This document shows, piece after piece, positions 9,681-18,757 of a stretch of 57,627 bases of DNA. The translations under genes and the position numbers were made by a program. The stretch's first letter is position 1. Every line of letters begins with the position of its first letter. The notes below the pieces were generated by a model. That model was not told the origin of the DNA, searched no databases, and saw only the letters and a list, made by a program, of their open reading frames with translations. This DNA comes from Dyadobacter sp. 3J3 (lineage in GTDB: Bacteria > Bacteroidota > Bacteroidia > Cytophagales > Spirosomataceae), in contig NZ_VTOL01000025.1 in assembly GCF_009801115.1 (NCBI RefSeq), positions 1-57,627 of the forward strand. Reading direction: 5' to 3'.

Positions 9681-10937
9681 CTAACACTTGATGGTAATAA
9701 TTTCTGACCACCTGGTAGTGTACCTGGGAGACAATCTTTCCTGCTTCATTTTCCAGACTCTGTCCAGATCCTGAGAGGCCAGTTTTACTTTTTGCTGTCC
9801 TAGTGCTTTGTTTAGTTTGTCCATGACTGCCATCAGTTGAGCATGGCGTGGGTCAGAGTTTTCGAAAATCATCCGCTGGGCTTGGGCTGCGGGTGTTATT
9901 TCCATTGCCAATACCCCCGCTTTTTTGTAGCCAAACCCGGTTTTGTAAATCCGGTTGAGTGCGTCGACCGCGAAGTGGGCGAGCTCGATACCGCTATTAG
10001 TCGGAAACGGTAGTTCGACGGTAATCATCCGGTTGTATTGTGGCTGATCCGGTCGGAAGTTGTTGGTGTGGATGAATACCTGAATCACGTTGCAATATGA
10101 ATCTTGCTGCCGGAGCCGTTCGGCGCAGATGGTTGCAAAGGTGATCACCCGTTCTTTAACCTTTTCAAAATCGGTGTAGTTTTCGTTAAAGCTCCGGGTT
10201 ACTGCTATGTTTTTCTTTGGCTTTGCTTCTTCCAGGTCCAGTGTGCGGATGCCTGCCAGTTCTCGTTTTAGTCGCAGGCCGACGATGCTCATATGCTTTT
10301 TCACCCACTGGTCCGGGAGCTGTGTAAATTCCAGTACCGTCTTGATTCCCATGCCTTTCAAGCGTTTGAAGTGTTGCGGACCGATACCCCAAACGTCGTC
10401 AATCGTAAATGTGGCTATTTCTTTTTCAAGTCCTTCGACAGAATCAATAACGTAAACACCTCCCGTTTCCGGACGTTTCTTGGCAATCTTGTTGGCAAGT
10501 TTTGCCAATGCTTTTGTAGGTGCAAAACCTACGGAAATTGGTATTCCGGTTCCCTGGCTTACGGCCTTCCGCATTTTCATTCCAATCTCATGCAAACTGA
10601 AATAGTCAAAACCATCGAATCGCAGGAATGATTCATCTATTGAATAAACTTCAATGTCTGGCGTGAAGGCGCTTAAAATACTCATTACACGAGAGCTCAT
10701 ATCGCCATATAAGGCGTAATTAGATGAAAATACGTGCACTTTTTGTTGTTTAAACAGCCCATCAAAGGCGAATGCAGGAACGCCCATTTTGATTCCCAGG
10801 GCCTTGGCTTCGTTGCTACGCGCAATAACGCAGCCGTCATTGTTGGACAGCACCACAATCGGTTTCCCAACCAGATCTGGCCGGAAAAGTCGTTCGCATG
10901 AAGCGTAAAAGTTATTGCAGTCGACCAGGGCGAACAT
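9681..10937 (-). CDS. umuC: Y-family DNA polymerase V catalytic subunit UmuC
   Basis: This error-prone translesion polymerase works with processed UmuD. From the start MFALVDCNNFYASCERLF the catalytic acids are Asp6, Asp101 and Glu102 (SIDESF), all present. Helix-hairpin-helix DNA contacts (DDVWGIGPQHFKRLKGMGI) and the little-finger domain follow. The length of 418 residues is normal. I place the start at 10937 because its ATG overlaps the umuD TGA as TGATG, a translational-coupling arrangement. An earlier in-frame ATG would only add 12 residues from within umuD. It is the third gene of an operon with umuD and a small unknown gene. Confidence 0.95.
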   Translation of the reverse strand: MFALVDCNNFYASCERLFRPDLVGKPIVVLSNNDGCVIARSNEAKALGIKMGVPAFAFDGLFKQQKVHVFSSNYALYGDMSSRVMSILSAFTPDIEVYSIDESFLRFDGFDYFSLHEIGMKMRKAVSQGTGIPISVGFAPTKALAKLANKIAKKRPETGGVYVIDSVEGLEKEIATFTIDDVWGIGPQHFKRLKGMGIKTVLEFTQLPDQWVKKHMSIVGLRLKRELAGIRTLDLEEAKPKKNIAVTRSFNENYTDFEKVKERVITFATICAERLRQQDSYCNVIQVFIHTNNFRPDQPQYNRMITVELPFPTNSGIELAHFAVDALNRIYKTGFGYKKAGVLAMEITPAAQAQRMIFENSDPRHAQLMAVMDKLNKALGQQKVKLASQDLDRVWKMKQERLSPRYTTRWSEIITIKC

Positions 10938-11380
10938 CAGAAGGATTTTATTACATGTACAACAATGCCCCATACCTGGAAGTCGCTCTCGTCTGTCACC
11001 CAGATTGCCGGGTATTTTGGATTTTCAGCAACAAGCCAGCATCCCTTTTTCTCGAAACGTATGCGCTTGACGGTGAATGCACCATTGAGAAATGCGACAA
11101 TGATTCTGCCTTCGGTAGCATCCAGACTCTTGTCGATCACGACGATATCGCCGTGACAGATGTTGACATCTTTCATAGAATCGCCGTCGATCCGGGCAAG
11201 AAACGTCGAAGACGGGTTCTTGATCAGCTCCTTGTTCAGATCAATGGTCAGGTCAATAAAATCGGCTGCCGGTGATGGAAAGCCGGCTGTCAGACCAGGC
11301 ATCACGGGAAGATCCAGTGATGTGGTGACCTCGGCCGGAAAGACTTCAACAAACCCTGATCCAGTTAGTGAAAACATCAT
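10937..11380 (-). CDS. umuD: UmuD-type S24 self-cleaving peptidase
   Basis: This 147-residue protein is a LexA/UmuD-fold serine peptidase. The cleavage site is AGFPSPAADF, with the scissile bond near Ala32-Gly33. The nucleophile is Ser68 in GDSMKD and the general base is Lys105 in FTVKRI. RecA-DNA filaments trigger self-cleavage, giving the polymerase V accessory form. There is no helix-turn-helix, so it is not a repressor itself. Its stop overlaps the UmuC start by one base. A small gene ends one base upstream, so the three genes form a tight operon. Confidence 0.95.
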   Translation of the reverse strand: MMFSLTGSGFVEVFPAEVTTSLDLPVMPGLTAGFPSPAADFIDLTIDLNKELIKNPSSTFLARIDGDSMKDVNICHGDIVVIDKSLDATEGRIIVAFLNGAFTVKRIRFEKKGCWLVAENPKYPAIWVTDESDFQVWGIVVHVIKSF

Positions 11381-11381
11381 A

Positions 11382-11795
11382 TCAACTCAAAGTCATAATC
11401 CCTATGAAATCTGAATAAATGTAATCTTCTATGGCATCCAGTTGGCCGGGTTGAAGCTTATTTTGCTCAATTCTGGCAATTTGAATTTTCGCTGCTTGAA
11501 TAGCCGTTAACAGGAATTCCCGTTCGTGACGTACTTTGCGATCTCTATCAAGGATCTGGATTCTGATTTTGAGCTGACCGGAACCAATCAGCTTTGAGTT
11601 TTTCCAAAACCGGACAGGCAGAATCAATGACTGTTCCGATGTAGAAAACTCGAAAACGAAGATGGGAATACTGCAAAAAATGTCCATTCTAAAAGTCATC
11701 CTGGCAAATGAATCCCGGTCGATGTCGTTGTCCAGAAAATTTACGACAAGTCCCTCTTGCTCTTCGATAATATTTGATTCATCAATAGTTTTCAT
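11382..11795 (-). CDS. Unknown first gene of the umuDC operon
   Basis: The family is not recognised. The 137-residue soluble protein has a beta-rich middle (SIPIFVFEFSTSEQSLILPV) and a helical C-terminal half containing LLTAIQAAKIQIARIEQ. Its stop is separated from the UmuD start by one base, so it is almost certainly co-translated with umuD and umuC. It has no DNA-binding or catalytic signature that I can see. A role in translesion synthesis or its control is suggested by position only. Confidence 0.75.
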   Translation of the reverse strand: MKTIDESNIIEEQEGLVVNFLDNDIDRDSFARMTFRMDIFCSIPIFVFEFSTSEQSLILPVRFWKNSKLIGSGQLKIRIQILDRDRKVRHEREFLLTAIQAAKIQIARIEQNKLQPGQLDAIEDYIYSDFIGIMTLS

Positions 11796-11866
11796 AATTT
11801 TTGTTGATTAATGTTGAAAATTATCCTCACTTACATAATACACTGACGTTTAGAACCTAAAAACAA

Positions 11867-11887
11867 AATGATACTTTAAGTATCATT
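11867..11887. promoter_or_regulatory. Palindrome between the umuDC operon and SRAP gene
   Basis: AATGATAC and GTATCATT flank a 5-bp centre, giving a perfect 8+8 palindrome of 21 bp. It lies 72 bp upstream of the umuDC operon and about 200 bp upstream of the divergent SRAP gene. On the minus strand it includes TCATTTTG, which loosely resembles a Bacteroidota -7 box, so a bound protein could block the umuDC promoter. It is a good candidate operator for damage control of both genes. The regulator is unknown, and no LexA gene is in the window. Confidence 0.45.
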
Positions 11888-12088
11888 AAAATGATTCAAT
11901 AGATACCAATGTTACCGTTTTTTTTTGCGTTTGCCAATATCGGATTCAAAAATATTTTCCGAAGCAGTCGGACGTATATTCACTTGATTGACGGCAAATT
12001 GTATTGATTTACGGCCAGAAATTCTGCTAGCATGGTTTTCGTTACAGAATTCTTAAATTCATGTTTGATAGAAAAAATTCGAAAAATT

Positions 12089-12811
12089 ATGTGTTATCAC
12101 GTCTCGAATGAATTTGACGCGAGCGATATCGCCCGCGAATTTCGGCTTCCGGAAACAAAGCTCGAGTTGTTCAAGAAAAAATACGATTTCAACGGCTTCG
12201 AGAAACCATATCTGCCGGTTATTAGCATGGAGAATCCTCGAGAACTTACCGCATACCGGTGGCGACTTGTGCCTGGATGGGTGAAAGATGAAAAAGACTG
12301 GAAGGCCAATACATTGAACGCGAGAAACGACGAACTTTTTGACAAAACTTCATACCGGCAATATTGGGGAAACCGGTGCCTGGTAATATGTACTGGATTT
12401 TTCGAACCTCATTATCCGGTAATCGGCGGCAAGGAACATGAGTCCTGGTATATCAAACCGAAGGATAAAAAGTTTTTTGCGCTCGGTGCGATTTACAATG
12501 TTTTTCAGGGCATCCCTACTTTTGCGATTGTAACCAAGGACGCAACTCCGCTAATGGCGAAAGTGCATAACGATGGCGAGCGGCAACCGTTGATACTAAC
12601 AGGAAATGCGGCGTTATCCTGGTTGATTCCTAATCTGACGCGTAGCGAAGTAGAAGGCATAATGAATTTTGATTATCCAGACGAAAAACTGGAAGCCTAT
12701 CGCACCGTCGACGGAATTTACAATGCAAAGGAGGATACAAACGTTCCTGGGGCAATATTGCCATACGAGCGTCCTGCTTTCGATTATAAGGACCTTTTTG
12801 GATTGGATTAA
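12089..12811 (+). CDS. SOS response-associated peptidase (SRAP/YedK/HMCES)
   Basis: SRAP proteins crosslink to abasic sites in single-stranded DNA through Cys2 and so shield them. I start the protein at MCYHVSNEFD (12089), because Cys2 must be exposed after Met removal. An upstream in-frame ATG at 12032 would bury it. The other active-site residues are in place: Asn77 and Asn80 (TLNARNDELFDK), Glu106 (GFFEPH) and His160 (KVHNDGERQP). The length of 240 residues is normal. It is divergent from the umuDC operon with a palindrome between them, so both probably respond to DNA damage. Confidence 0.94.
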   Translation: MCYHVSNEFDASDIAREFRLPETKLELFKKKYDFNGFEKPYLPVISMENPRELTAYRWRLVPGWVKDEKDWKANTLNARNDELFDKTSYRQYWGNRCLVICTGFFEPHYPVIGGKEHESWYIKPKDKKFFALGAIYNVFQGIPTFAIVTKDATPLMAKVHNDGERQPLILTGNAALSWLIPNLTRSEVEGIMNFDYPDEKLEAYRTVDGIYNAKEDTNVPGAILPYERPAFDYKDLFGLD

Positions 12812-13604
12812 AATTAGAGAAAGAACTGTGTGATCTTATGGCAGAGTCGGCCAGTCTCAATTTACCGCACGCAGCCTGGATTGGTCTGCGAGTGCCACGG
12901 CTGCATCGGTGTCAAACGCCAAAAAATTCAGTGAATTGCTATCGGTCCACCTGGAATCATTTGATTCGACACTGGATCAAATGCAAATCCAATGAGACCG
13001 CCGGATGATACTCGATAGGTCCAGCCGGGAGGGCTTCAAACAATGTTCCATCCCGGAACATTGTTACTTCAAAGGGTATTTTATATCAGCCAAAACAGGA
13101 AGGTATTTCTCAACCTCCAAGTTCGTTTCAGATGGATGAACTGCCGTAGGATTTTCATTACTTTGCAGATAATTGGACAGCATTTTTGCGTGCCTGTACT
13201 CGCAAAAAAAGGCAGTTGGCAAACAACCATCCTTCCACCGGTCAGGCTAGCCATAAGATTTCACTGGAAGTTACTTTACATTCGGTATTCATTAACAAGG
13301 CTTTTGTTTTCAATACCCTGTAAAACAGAACTTTGTTATCATATTTCGATTTCTAAGATAAATAAATTATTAGAAAGGGCAGCACCCTGTTAAATGGTGT
13401 TATTTTTCGGCACCGTAAGATGCAGACAACGAAAGATTACCAGCAAAAATCATAGCAAGGCATTTAATGATTAATAGCAAACTTGATAATTTTTTTTGAG
13501 CTAAACCGATTGCTGGACTCATAGTAGGGATGGCTTTAGATCATCCGGATTAGGCGGGTTTCAACAAATGTAAATCAGACAAAACAATTGCAACTACTTC
13601 CAAA
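12812..13604. other. Gene-free stretch with an 11-bp stem inverted repeat
   Basis: No gene is supported here. A plus-strand open frame at 13043-13393 looks non-coding: it has an odd composition, many basic and aromatic residues, and no family. A perfect inverted repeat, AACAATGTTCC-ATCCC-GGAACATTGTT, lies at 13039-13065. It could be an operator or a short RNA hairpin. It is not followed by a T-run, so it is a poor terminator. Confidence 0.45.
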
Positions 13605-14666
13605 ATGGTTTTACAACATTTCAACTTCGACGACAAAGACATAAAAAAAAAGTTTAAAGTATCCCCAGGTCCTATCAGCAGCTGGAAATATTATTATGAG
13701 TCTTACAGCTATGCCTTGAATAAAATCTTTGAAACCGGACTAACGATGTCTTACGCTTTTAATCCGAGAGGGCGTGCCATTATGTTTTTGCTCAGACACA
13801 ACTTAGAACTATGTCTAAAATATAATCTGCAAGAAAATGGCCTTGAAATTTATAATATTCATGATTTCACTGAACTAGTCAAGGGATTGGAAACGCCACC
13901 TCAGCTATTGAAAATTATTAAACTGGTTGATTTTGACCCAGATGGATCATCATATCGATACTATTTGAACAACGACACGGGAGGTCCCTTTTTCGATGAT
14001 GGAATTACTATTAACGTTGCCAGGATTCTGGAGCTTCATAATCTGATGGTGTCTAACCAGGAAGAAAATTTCAATGTACAGCCGATAGCCCCAATCTTTG
14101 ATTACTATAATCGAAGAAATGACTGGAATTTAACCCTACATATGGGTGAATGCAAGGGATTGGGGCAAATTAGGACGCATTATGACGATACCGTTGCTTT
14201 GCTGATTAATGGTGTCATGGAAGGAAGATACAGCACAAACTTACTGTATTTACCGTTGATGTTCATGCTCAGGCATTCCCTGGAATTGGCATTGAAATTC
14301 TGTATTATCGAAGCCAGCATTATGTCGCCATTAATCAGCGCCGATGATATCGGCAATGAACATTCTTTATCCAGGCTTTTTCGTATTTATACGGAATTTT
14401 TAAAGAAACTTGATACCTCTACTCTACAAGATGATGTCGCAACAAAACTTGAAGAATATCTGGACCAATATGGCAAGCTTAATGGGATAATTCATGAACT
14501 GGACAGTAATTCCAGGCAGTTTAGGTTTCCCGTAAACGTAAAAGGTAAACCAGTAAGTTTCAGCACCGAAAAATTAAAATTAACCGACGTCTTACAGTTA
14601 TACGCGTTCACAGACCCTTTACTGAATTTCACGAACCTGGTATTACGTGATTGTAATGTGATCTAA
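13605..14666 (+). CDS. HEPN-like protein with internal duplication
   Basis: The 353-residue protein contains two related all-helical units. Unit 1 has FLLRHNLELCLKY at 61-73, HDF at 86-88, DFDPDGSSYRYY at 109-120 and INVARILELHNL at 136-147. Unit 2 has FMLRHSLELALKF at 220-232, EHSLSRLF at 252-259, ELDSNSRQFRFP at 298-309 and LKLTDVLQLYAF at 324-335. The same four elements recur in the same order, so the gene arose by tandem duplication. The [LM]LRHxLELxLK helix followed by an H-D/S helix resembles HEPN-like proteins, but the classic Rx4-6H RNase motif is not clear. It stands alone, convergent with the next gene, in a defence neighbourhood. A toxin or sensor role is only inferred. Confidence 0.72.
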   Translation: MVLQHFNFDDKDIKKKFKVSPGPISSWKYYYESYSYALNKIFETGLTMSYAFNPRGRAIMFLLRHNLELCLKYNLQENGLEIYNIHDFTELVKGLETPPQLLKIIKLVDFDPDGSSYRYYLNNDTGGPFFDDGITINVARILELHNLMVSNQEENFNVQPIAPIFDYYNRRNDWNLTLHMGECKGLGQIRTHYDDTVALLINGVMEGRYSTNLLYLPLMFMLRHSLELALKFCIIEASIMSPLISADDIGNEHSLSRLFRIYTEFLKKLDTSTLQDDVATKLEEYLDQYGKLNGIIHELDSNSRQFRFPVNVKGKPVSFSTEKLKLTDVLQLYAFTDPLLNFTNLVLRDCNVI

Positions 14667-14745
14667 AAATCTGGTTCCGCTACGTCATAAGACATTAGAT
14701 GACGTGGTTAGTTGTTTTCGAAAGTCAATCTTTAAGGTAATTCTA

Positions 14746-15758
14746 TCAATGAAAAAAATAGAGGCCAGATTCGATTTCAATTTTTGTCATGTTTTTCCTC
14801 TTTTCAATTTCAGCTAAATCCTCGGAGGGATAGATTGAGGATAAGCGGTTTATGACTTCTCCATCTTCGGTTACTGATCCAATCCAAATGCTATATGTCA
14901 CTCCATTTAATTCAAAAAAAGTTGAGTATTGGTATCTCTATTAATTTGAATGTCTGCTATTTTCCCACTTTCCCTTATCTTATCAAATGTTTCTTTCAGG
15001 GTGCTATGAACATTTCCTAAAAGAAATTGCTGACTAAAATTGGATTTGCCGATTAAGCCTGGTCTGACGCTTGGGGCGATGTGCCTTCCCAAATGAACGA
15101 AACTTTCATAATCGTAGATTATCGTATTTTGACCAATGGTAAATTGATGTTCATTTGTATCCCGGACGACCTCTAGGCCACGTAAATAGATATATTTATA
15201 CAGCAAGGTGAGTTGTTTACGGTATGCTTCCCTTAGAAAATAACCCATTCCATTGTCTTGAACAGCATCCATTTCCTCCTCTATGATGCTTTCTGCTTCA
15301 ATGCAGGTCCTTTGTAGTAATTGATCTCTGTGATTTCTGAGCTTTAAGATATCCTTCCACTCAATCGCTACTTCATTCAGAAACACAACATTTTCCTCAT
15401 TTTCCCAAGCTGTAAACTTCTTCTCACGCAAATGGCGATGTAGCCGATGTCCATTGATATCATTTGAATACTCGCAATTTAGAAGCAAGTATATGAAACG
15501 GGAATCCCGAAGAGCAGGATGTGCTAAATCTGCTATTCTTTCCTCCCAATGGCTATCCTGGTTTTTGAAATGTTCAGCGTTAGCAAGTATGGAATCATAA
15601 ACCCAGTGTTTTTCGTCGGGAGTCAGATCTGGAACACTCATCCTCAATCTATTACTTAACCGGTCAAGAATCTCTATCTTGGTTTCAACATCAGCTTCAC
15701 TATCACCAAGTCCATCAAGATATTCTTTGGTATAGTAGTCTTTTCTTTTTGCCATCAA
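14746..15758 (-). pseudogene. Unknown protein with a 3' frameshift in a T-run
   Basis: The family is not recognised. The main frame gives 283 residues and stops at 14907 right after QLFLN. The minus strand there carries seven T. With one more T the frame would continue as QLFFELNGVTYSIWIGSV, then TEDGEVINRLSSIY, and end in GLYFFH at 14746. The protein would then be about 337 residues. The clean, protein-like continuation argues that the longer form is the original one. The lesion could be mutation, phase variation by slippage or a sequencing error. The body is helical and acidic with no motif I know. It lies 223 bp downstream of the AbiL-type pair on the same strand and might be its third gene. 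Confidence 0.6.
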
Positions 15759-15981
15759 TCTTGCTATATTACGAAATGTCTTCAGCTGAAAATTTATTCC
15801 AATCTAAGATCTCATCCGTAAAACGTAAACAATTTACGGCCCCACGGCTCTTCACAAAATAAAAAAGGATTAGCAGATCATGGTTTTTTTTGAATTGAGA
15901 CACAATTAACTCTGTCAATACACTTGATCAAATATGGATGTTCAATCTGAAATATAATATCGTCAGCGAATAAGAATATCG

Positions 15982-16734
15982 TTAATTCCTCTCCGCGTCA
16001 AGGATTGAAAGGACTAATTCGTGGACCATTGTGCAAGGGTTCCGCAGATGATAGGCAGGATTCGTTTGAGCAAAATGAGCTTGCAAAACTTTTGATCTTT
16101 CAATTGCCACATCTCGTCTCTCCTTTAATAAAGGCAATACACTAGTTAAGAAGTCGTAGCGCTTTTTAAAATTATTCTTATAGTAAAAATCTGGGTGGCC
16201 TGTAATACGTGCCAAATCTTCATGTTGATTAGGAATTGCTTTAAAAACCTCCGTAAGCCTTTCGTAAACAAAGTCCCTGTGAAATGCCTGATCGTTTACC
16301 ACTTCCTCAAAATGAAGTAAAATCCAAAGCTCGAAACAATCATTGCTCCATGCGACCCTGATGCCCGCATCTTCTGCAAGACTTATTGCATTATCAAATT
16401 GCAGATCGTTTACCTTTTTTATTTGGGTTAAATCTGTGTGCTCGAGATCCCGATCATAGACACACCAAATTTTTTCATCGATTGAATCTAAAACTTTATG
16501 CCTTTTTCCGTCAAAATGCATCAATCCGTCTTCGGTACACTTTTGTATGGCATTTTCTAGATTCAATTTTTTACTGCGTTGATTTGGGATCTCATTGATT
16601 TTCACACGATCACTTCCAAACGATCGAAAATACAATGGCTCACTAACTTCGTCTTCACAAAATATTATAAAAGTAATTAACTGATCTTCAACTCTTTGAT
16701 CACTGATTCTTATATCCCAAGGATCGACTTCCAT
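15982..16734 (-). CDS. rloB: RloB-family protein (AbiLii-like)
   Basis: This 250-residue protein has the RloB pattern of a minimal Toprim-like nuclease. It contains ITFIIFCEDEVSEPLYFRSF with the acidic residue after strand 1, then IWCVYDRDLE with the DxD pair, then SNDCFELWILLHFE. It starts 9 bp after the ATPase gene, so the two are co-translated. From memory of defence catalogues, an RloA-like ATPase plus RloB matches abortive infection system AbiL, with this gene as AbiLii. The ATPase probably controls the Toprim nuclease, as in OLD-family systems. All acidic motif residues look intact. Confidence 0.86.
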   Translation of the reverse strand: MEVDPWDIRISDQRVEDQLITFIIFCEDEVSEPLYFRSFGSDRVKINEIPNQRSKKLNLENAIQKCTEDGLMHFDGKRHKVLDSIDEKIWCVYDRDLEHTDLTQIKKVNDLQFDNAISLAEDAGIRVAWSNDCFELWILLHFEEVVNDQAFHRDFVYERLTEVFKAIPNQHEDLARITGHPDFYYKNNFKKRYDFLTSVLPLLKERRDVAIERSKVLQAHFAQTNPAYHLRNPCTMVHELVLSILDAERN

Positions 16735-16743
16735 TTGCTGAAC

Positions 16744-18006
16744 TTAATTAGTAATATCTTTATCCGACAAATAATTACCTAACTGAGGTAGAGCGCCATA
16801 AAAGCCTCCCAGGTATTGACGCGCAAAATCAGCATTATTCCTTATACCCCGCAAGTCTGCCAACGAATAGAGCCTGGTCTCATCGTAAACTGTTTTTTCA
16901 GTAAAATAAAATTGATCCCGACGCATATAGTCCGGACTCATTAGACTTGTATCATGACTGGTAAACAAAAGCTGGGCATTGAGCTTATTCACGGCGACAT
17001 CTTGAAAAAGACAAATTAATCTTCTTAATAATGATGGGTGAAAATTACTGTCAATTTCATCTGACACAAACATACCGCCGGTTTGGAATCGTTCATATAA
17101 ATCACCAATGTAGGAATAAAACTTTTGCGTCCCTTCTGACTCATCTGAATCCAGATCCATTTGAATACTTCCAGATTGCTCTCCTTTTTGATCATATACA
17201 CTTTTCTGTAGCCTCACACGGTTTATTGTTAGGTTCTTCATTACCTCAACATCTTCTAAAGATACATCGGTGTATGTCAAACCAGCCTCTCTCAGCCAGC
17301 CCAATACAACTTCCTTATTGCCATTATTAATAAGCCTGTCAGTTGTCTCCCTATTTCTGCCTCTGGTAATAAATCGCAAAGACCTTTGAGGTCGTGATGC
17401 CTTAGAAGGCTCTATTAGGATTTTGTCACTAATGAAATCTCTGATTTTTTTTGACGTAGGGCCATCGTATGAAGTACAAAAAGTCAAAAATAAAGTATCC
17501 TTTCTCAATTTATCTTTCGGAAGGCCATCACCTTCTTTGAAAAATTCTTGATTGATTTCGATTTCGTTTCCCCTCCGTTTAAAATAAAAAGTTTCATTTT
17601 TTTGCGCTGGGCCAAATAACCATTCCGTTTGAATAGCGGATCTGCTATCTAAAGTGAACCCGTAACGAAACTTCTTATCATCAAGAGACAAAACCATCTG
17701 AAAATAGCCAGAATTATTTTCTTTTTCTGAGGCTAGTTTGTATGGATTTATTCCGAACAATAAAACGTCATCAGACTCCAAAGATCCATCAACCATATCT
17801 TGAAAAAAGCTAAGGCCTTTTATAAGATTGGATTTCCCACTGGCATTGGCACCATAAATACCAACTATTTTCAAGAATTTATTTCGATCATCTTGAACTA
17901 TAAGATTTTTACTATCGACCTCGGAGGTCAGTCCCGTCGCTCGAAAACTTAAAGTCTGCTGAACGTGGAATGATCGAAAGTTTGCTAAGCTGAATTCTAT
18001 TACCAT
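16744..18006 (-). CDS. rloA: RloA/AbiLi-like AAA ATPase
   Basis: This SMC/ABC-type ATPase of 420 residues begins with MVIEFSLANFRSFHVQQTLS, the classic start of AAA_15/21 ATPases. The Walker A motif is GIYGANASGKSNL near residues 49-61. The Walker B and signature region is FVSDEIDSNFHPSLLRRLI, and the switch His is in LLFTSHDTSLMS. It lacks a fused Toprim domain, which the downstream RloB gene supplies in trans. Together they form an AbiL-type pair. It is the first gene of the minus-strand unit, and its promoter must lie just beyond 18006. Confidence 0.88.
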   Translation of the reverse strand: MVIEFSLANFRSFHVQQTLSFRATGLTSEVDSKNLIVQDDRNKFLKIVGIYGANASGKSNLIKGLSFFQDMVDGSLESDDVLLFGINPYKLASEKENNSGYFQMVLSLDDKKFRYGFTLDSRSAIQTEWLFGPAQKNETFYFKRRGNEIEINQEFFKEGDGLPKDKLRKDTLFLTFCTSYDGPTSKKIRDFISDKILIEPSKASRPQRSLRFITRGRNRETTDRLINNGNKEVVLGWLREAGLTYTDVSLEDVEVMKNLTINRVRLQKSVYDQKGEQSGSIQMDLDSDESEGTQKFYSYIGDLYERFQTGGMFVSDEIDSNFHPSLLRRLICLFQDVAVNKLNAQLLFTSHDTSLMSPDYMRRDQFYFTEKTVYDETRLYSLADLRGIRNNADFARQYLGGFYGALPQLGNYLSDKDITN

Positions 18007-18177
18007 GATGTATATTCGTATCAGACCAAAGTTAGAGTCAATTTTTCACAAATCTGTCATTTATCTACGAATTTTGAAATTTTACTTTGTTTGACGGTAC
18101 TACAAAGTGAAGGTTAAGGTGCTTTTAGTACATTTGATATTTTTATTGAAGTGAGAGAAAAAATCGGTGTTCAGTAA

Positions 18178-18297
18178 GCTATCCTGAGAAATACCCGCAA
18201 CATGCTCTCTGAGGGCTTTTCAACGACCACCATTTGTAAAGTTCTGGAAGTATCCCCAGAGTTTGTAGCTCATGTCCAAAAGGAATTTAGCAAATAA
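18178..18297 (+). pseudogene. C-terminal fragment of an Rpn family nuclease
   Basis: The frame ending at TAA 18295-18297 reads RNTRNMLSEGFSTTTICKVL and then EVSPEFVAHVQKEFSK. It aligns without gaps to the C-terminus of the Rpn protein encoded at 22348-23217, which has KNTQNMLLKGFAVDTICDIL and EVTPDYVARVQNEMSK. A stop lies at 18175, and the rest of the gene is missing. It is the left part of a duplicated Rpn-BRCT segment. Confidence 0.85.
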
Positions 18298-18437
18298 GCT
18301 TCATAAGCCAAAAATGCCTGATCACAAGCACCTTATATATGTATATCAAAATCGGGAATATTTTAGGTCCAACAGAAGTTCATGAGCCATACCACAATCG
18401 GATGAGCTCAGAAAAAAGGACCAGAACTCCGTCTGAT

Positions 18438-18537
18438 CCCTTAAGTATTACCACACACACTAATTCGCCTTGAAGGCGATGTGATTGTAAGGTAGACGAA
18501 TATCCATGGATTCGTCACTTCTCTATGGTATTAAGGG
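18438..18537. other. Possible structured RNA, three-way junction fold
   Basis: A closing stem CCCTTAA (18438-18444) pairs with TTAAGGG (18531-18537). Inside it sit two perfect hairpins. One is TCGCCTT-G-AAGGCGA at 18465-18479. The other is GACGAAT (18495-18501) with ATTCGTC (18510-18516) around a self-complementary ATCCATGG loop. This is the layout of a small branched RNA or a folded recombination site. No family is recognised, and the strand is unknown because the repeats are symmetrical. Confidence 0.3.
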
Positions 18538-18757
18538 TTGCCGTTTGGAGATTATGAACAGCCAGGAAGCCAGGCAAAATACTGCTTACCGGCAATCTGA
18601 ATGACAAAATTCAAACTATATTACTTATAAAATTCCCGAGTTTAGTACCGTAGCGTATTTCCTTAATTATGGACTACCCTACCCAATCCTCTCAAATTTC
18701 TCAGATCAATGCCCTCCTTGCGATTAGGAAAGAGGATTACACTTTGACGGATACCTG

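Noticed and set aside
13043..13393. 116-codon plus-strand frame between SRAP and the HEPN-like gene
   Set aside because: Its composition is unlike a protein of this organism, and it shows no family or promoter.
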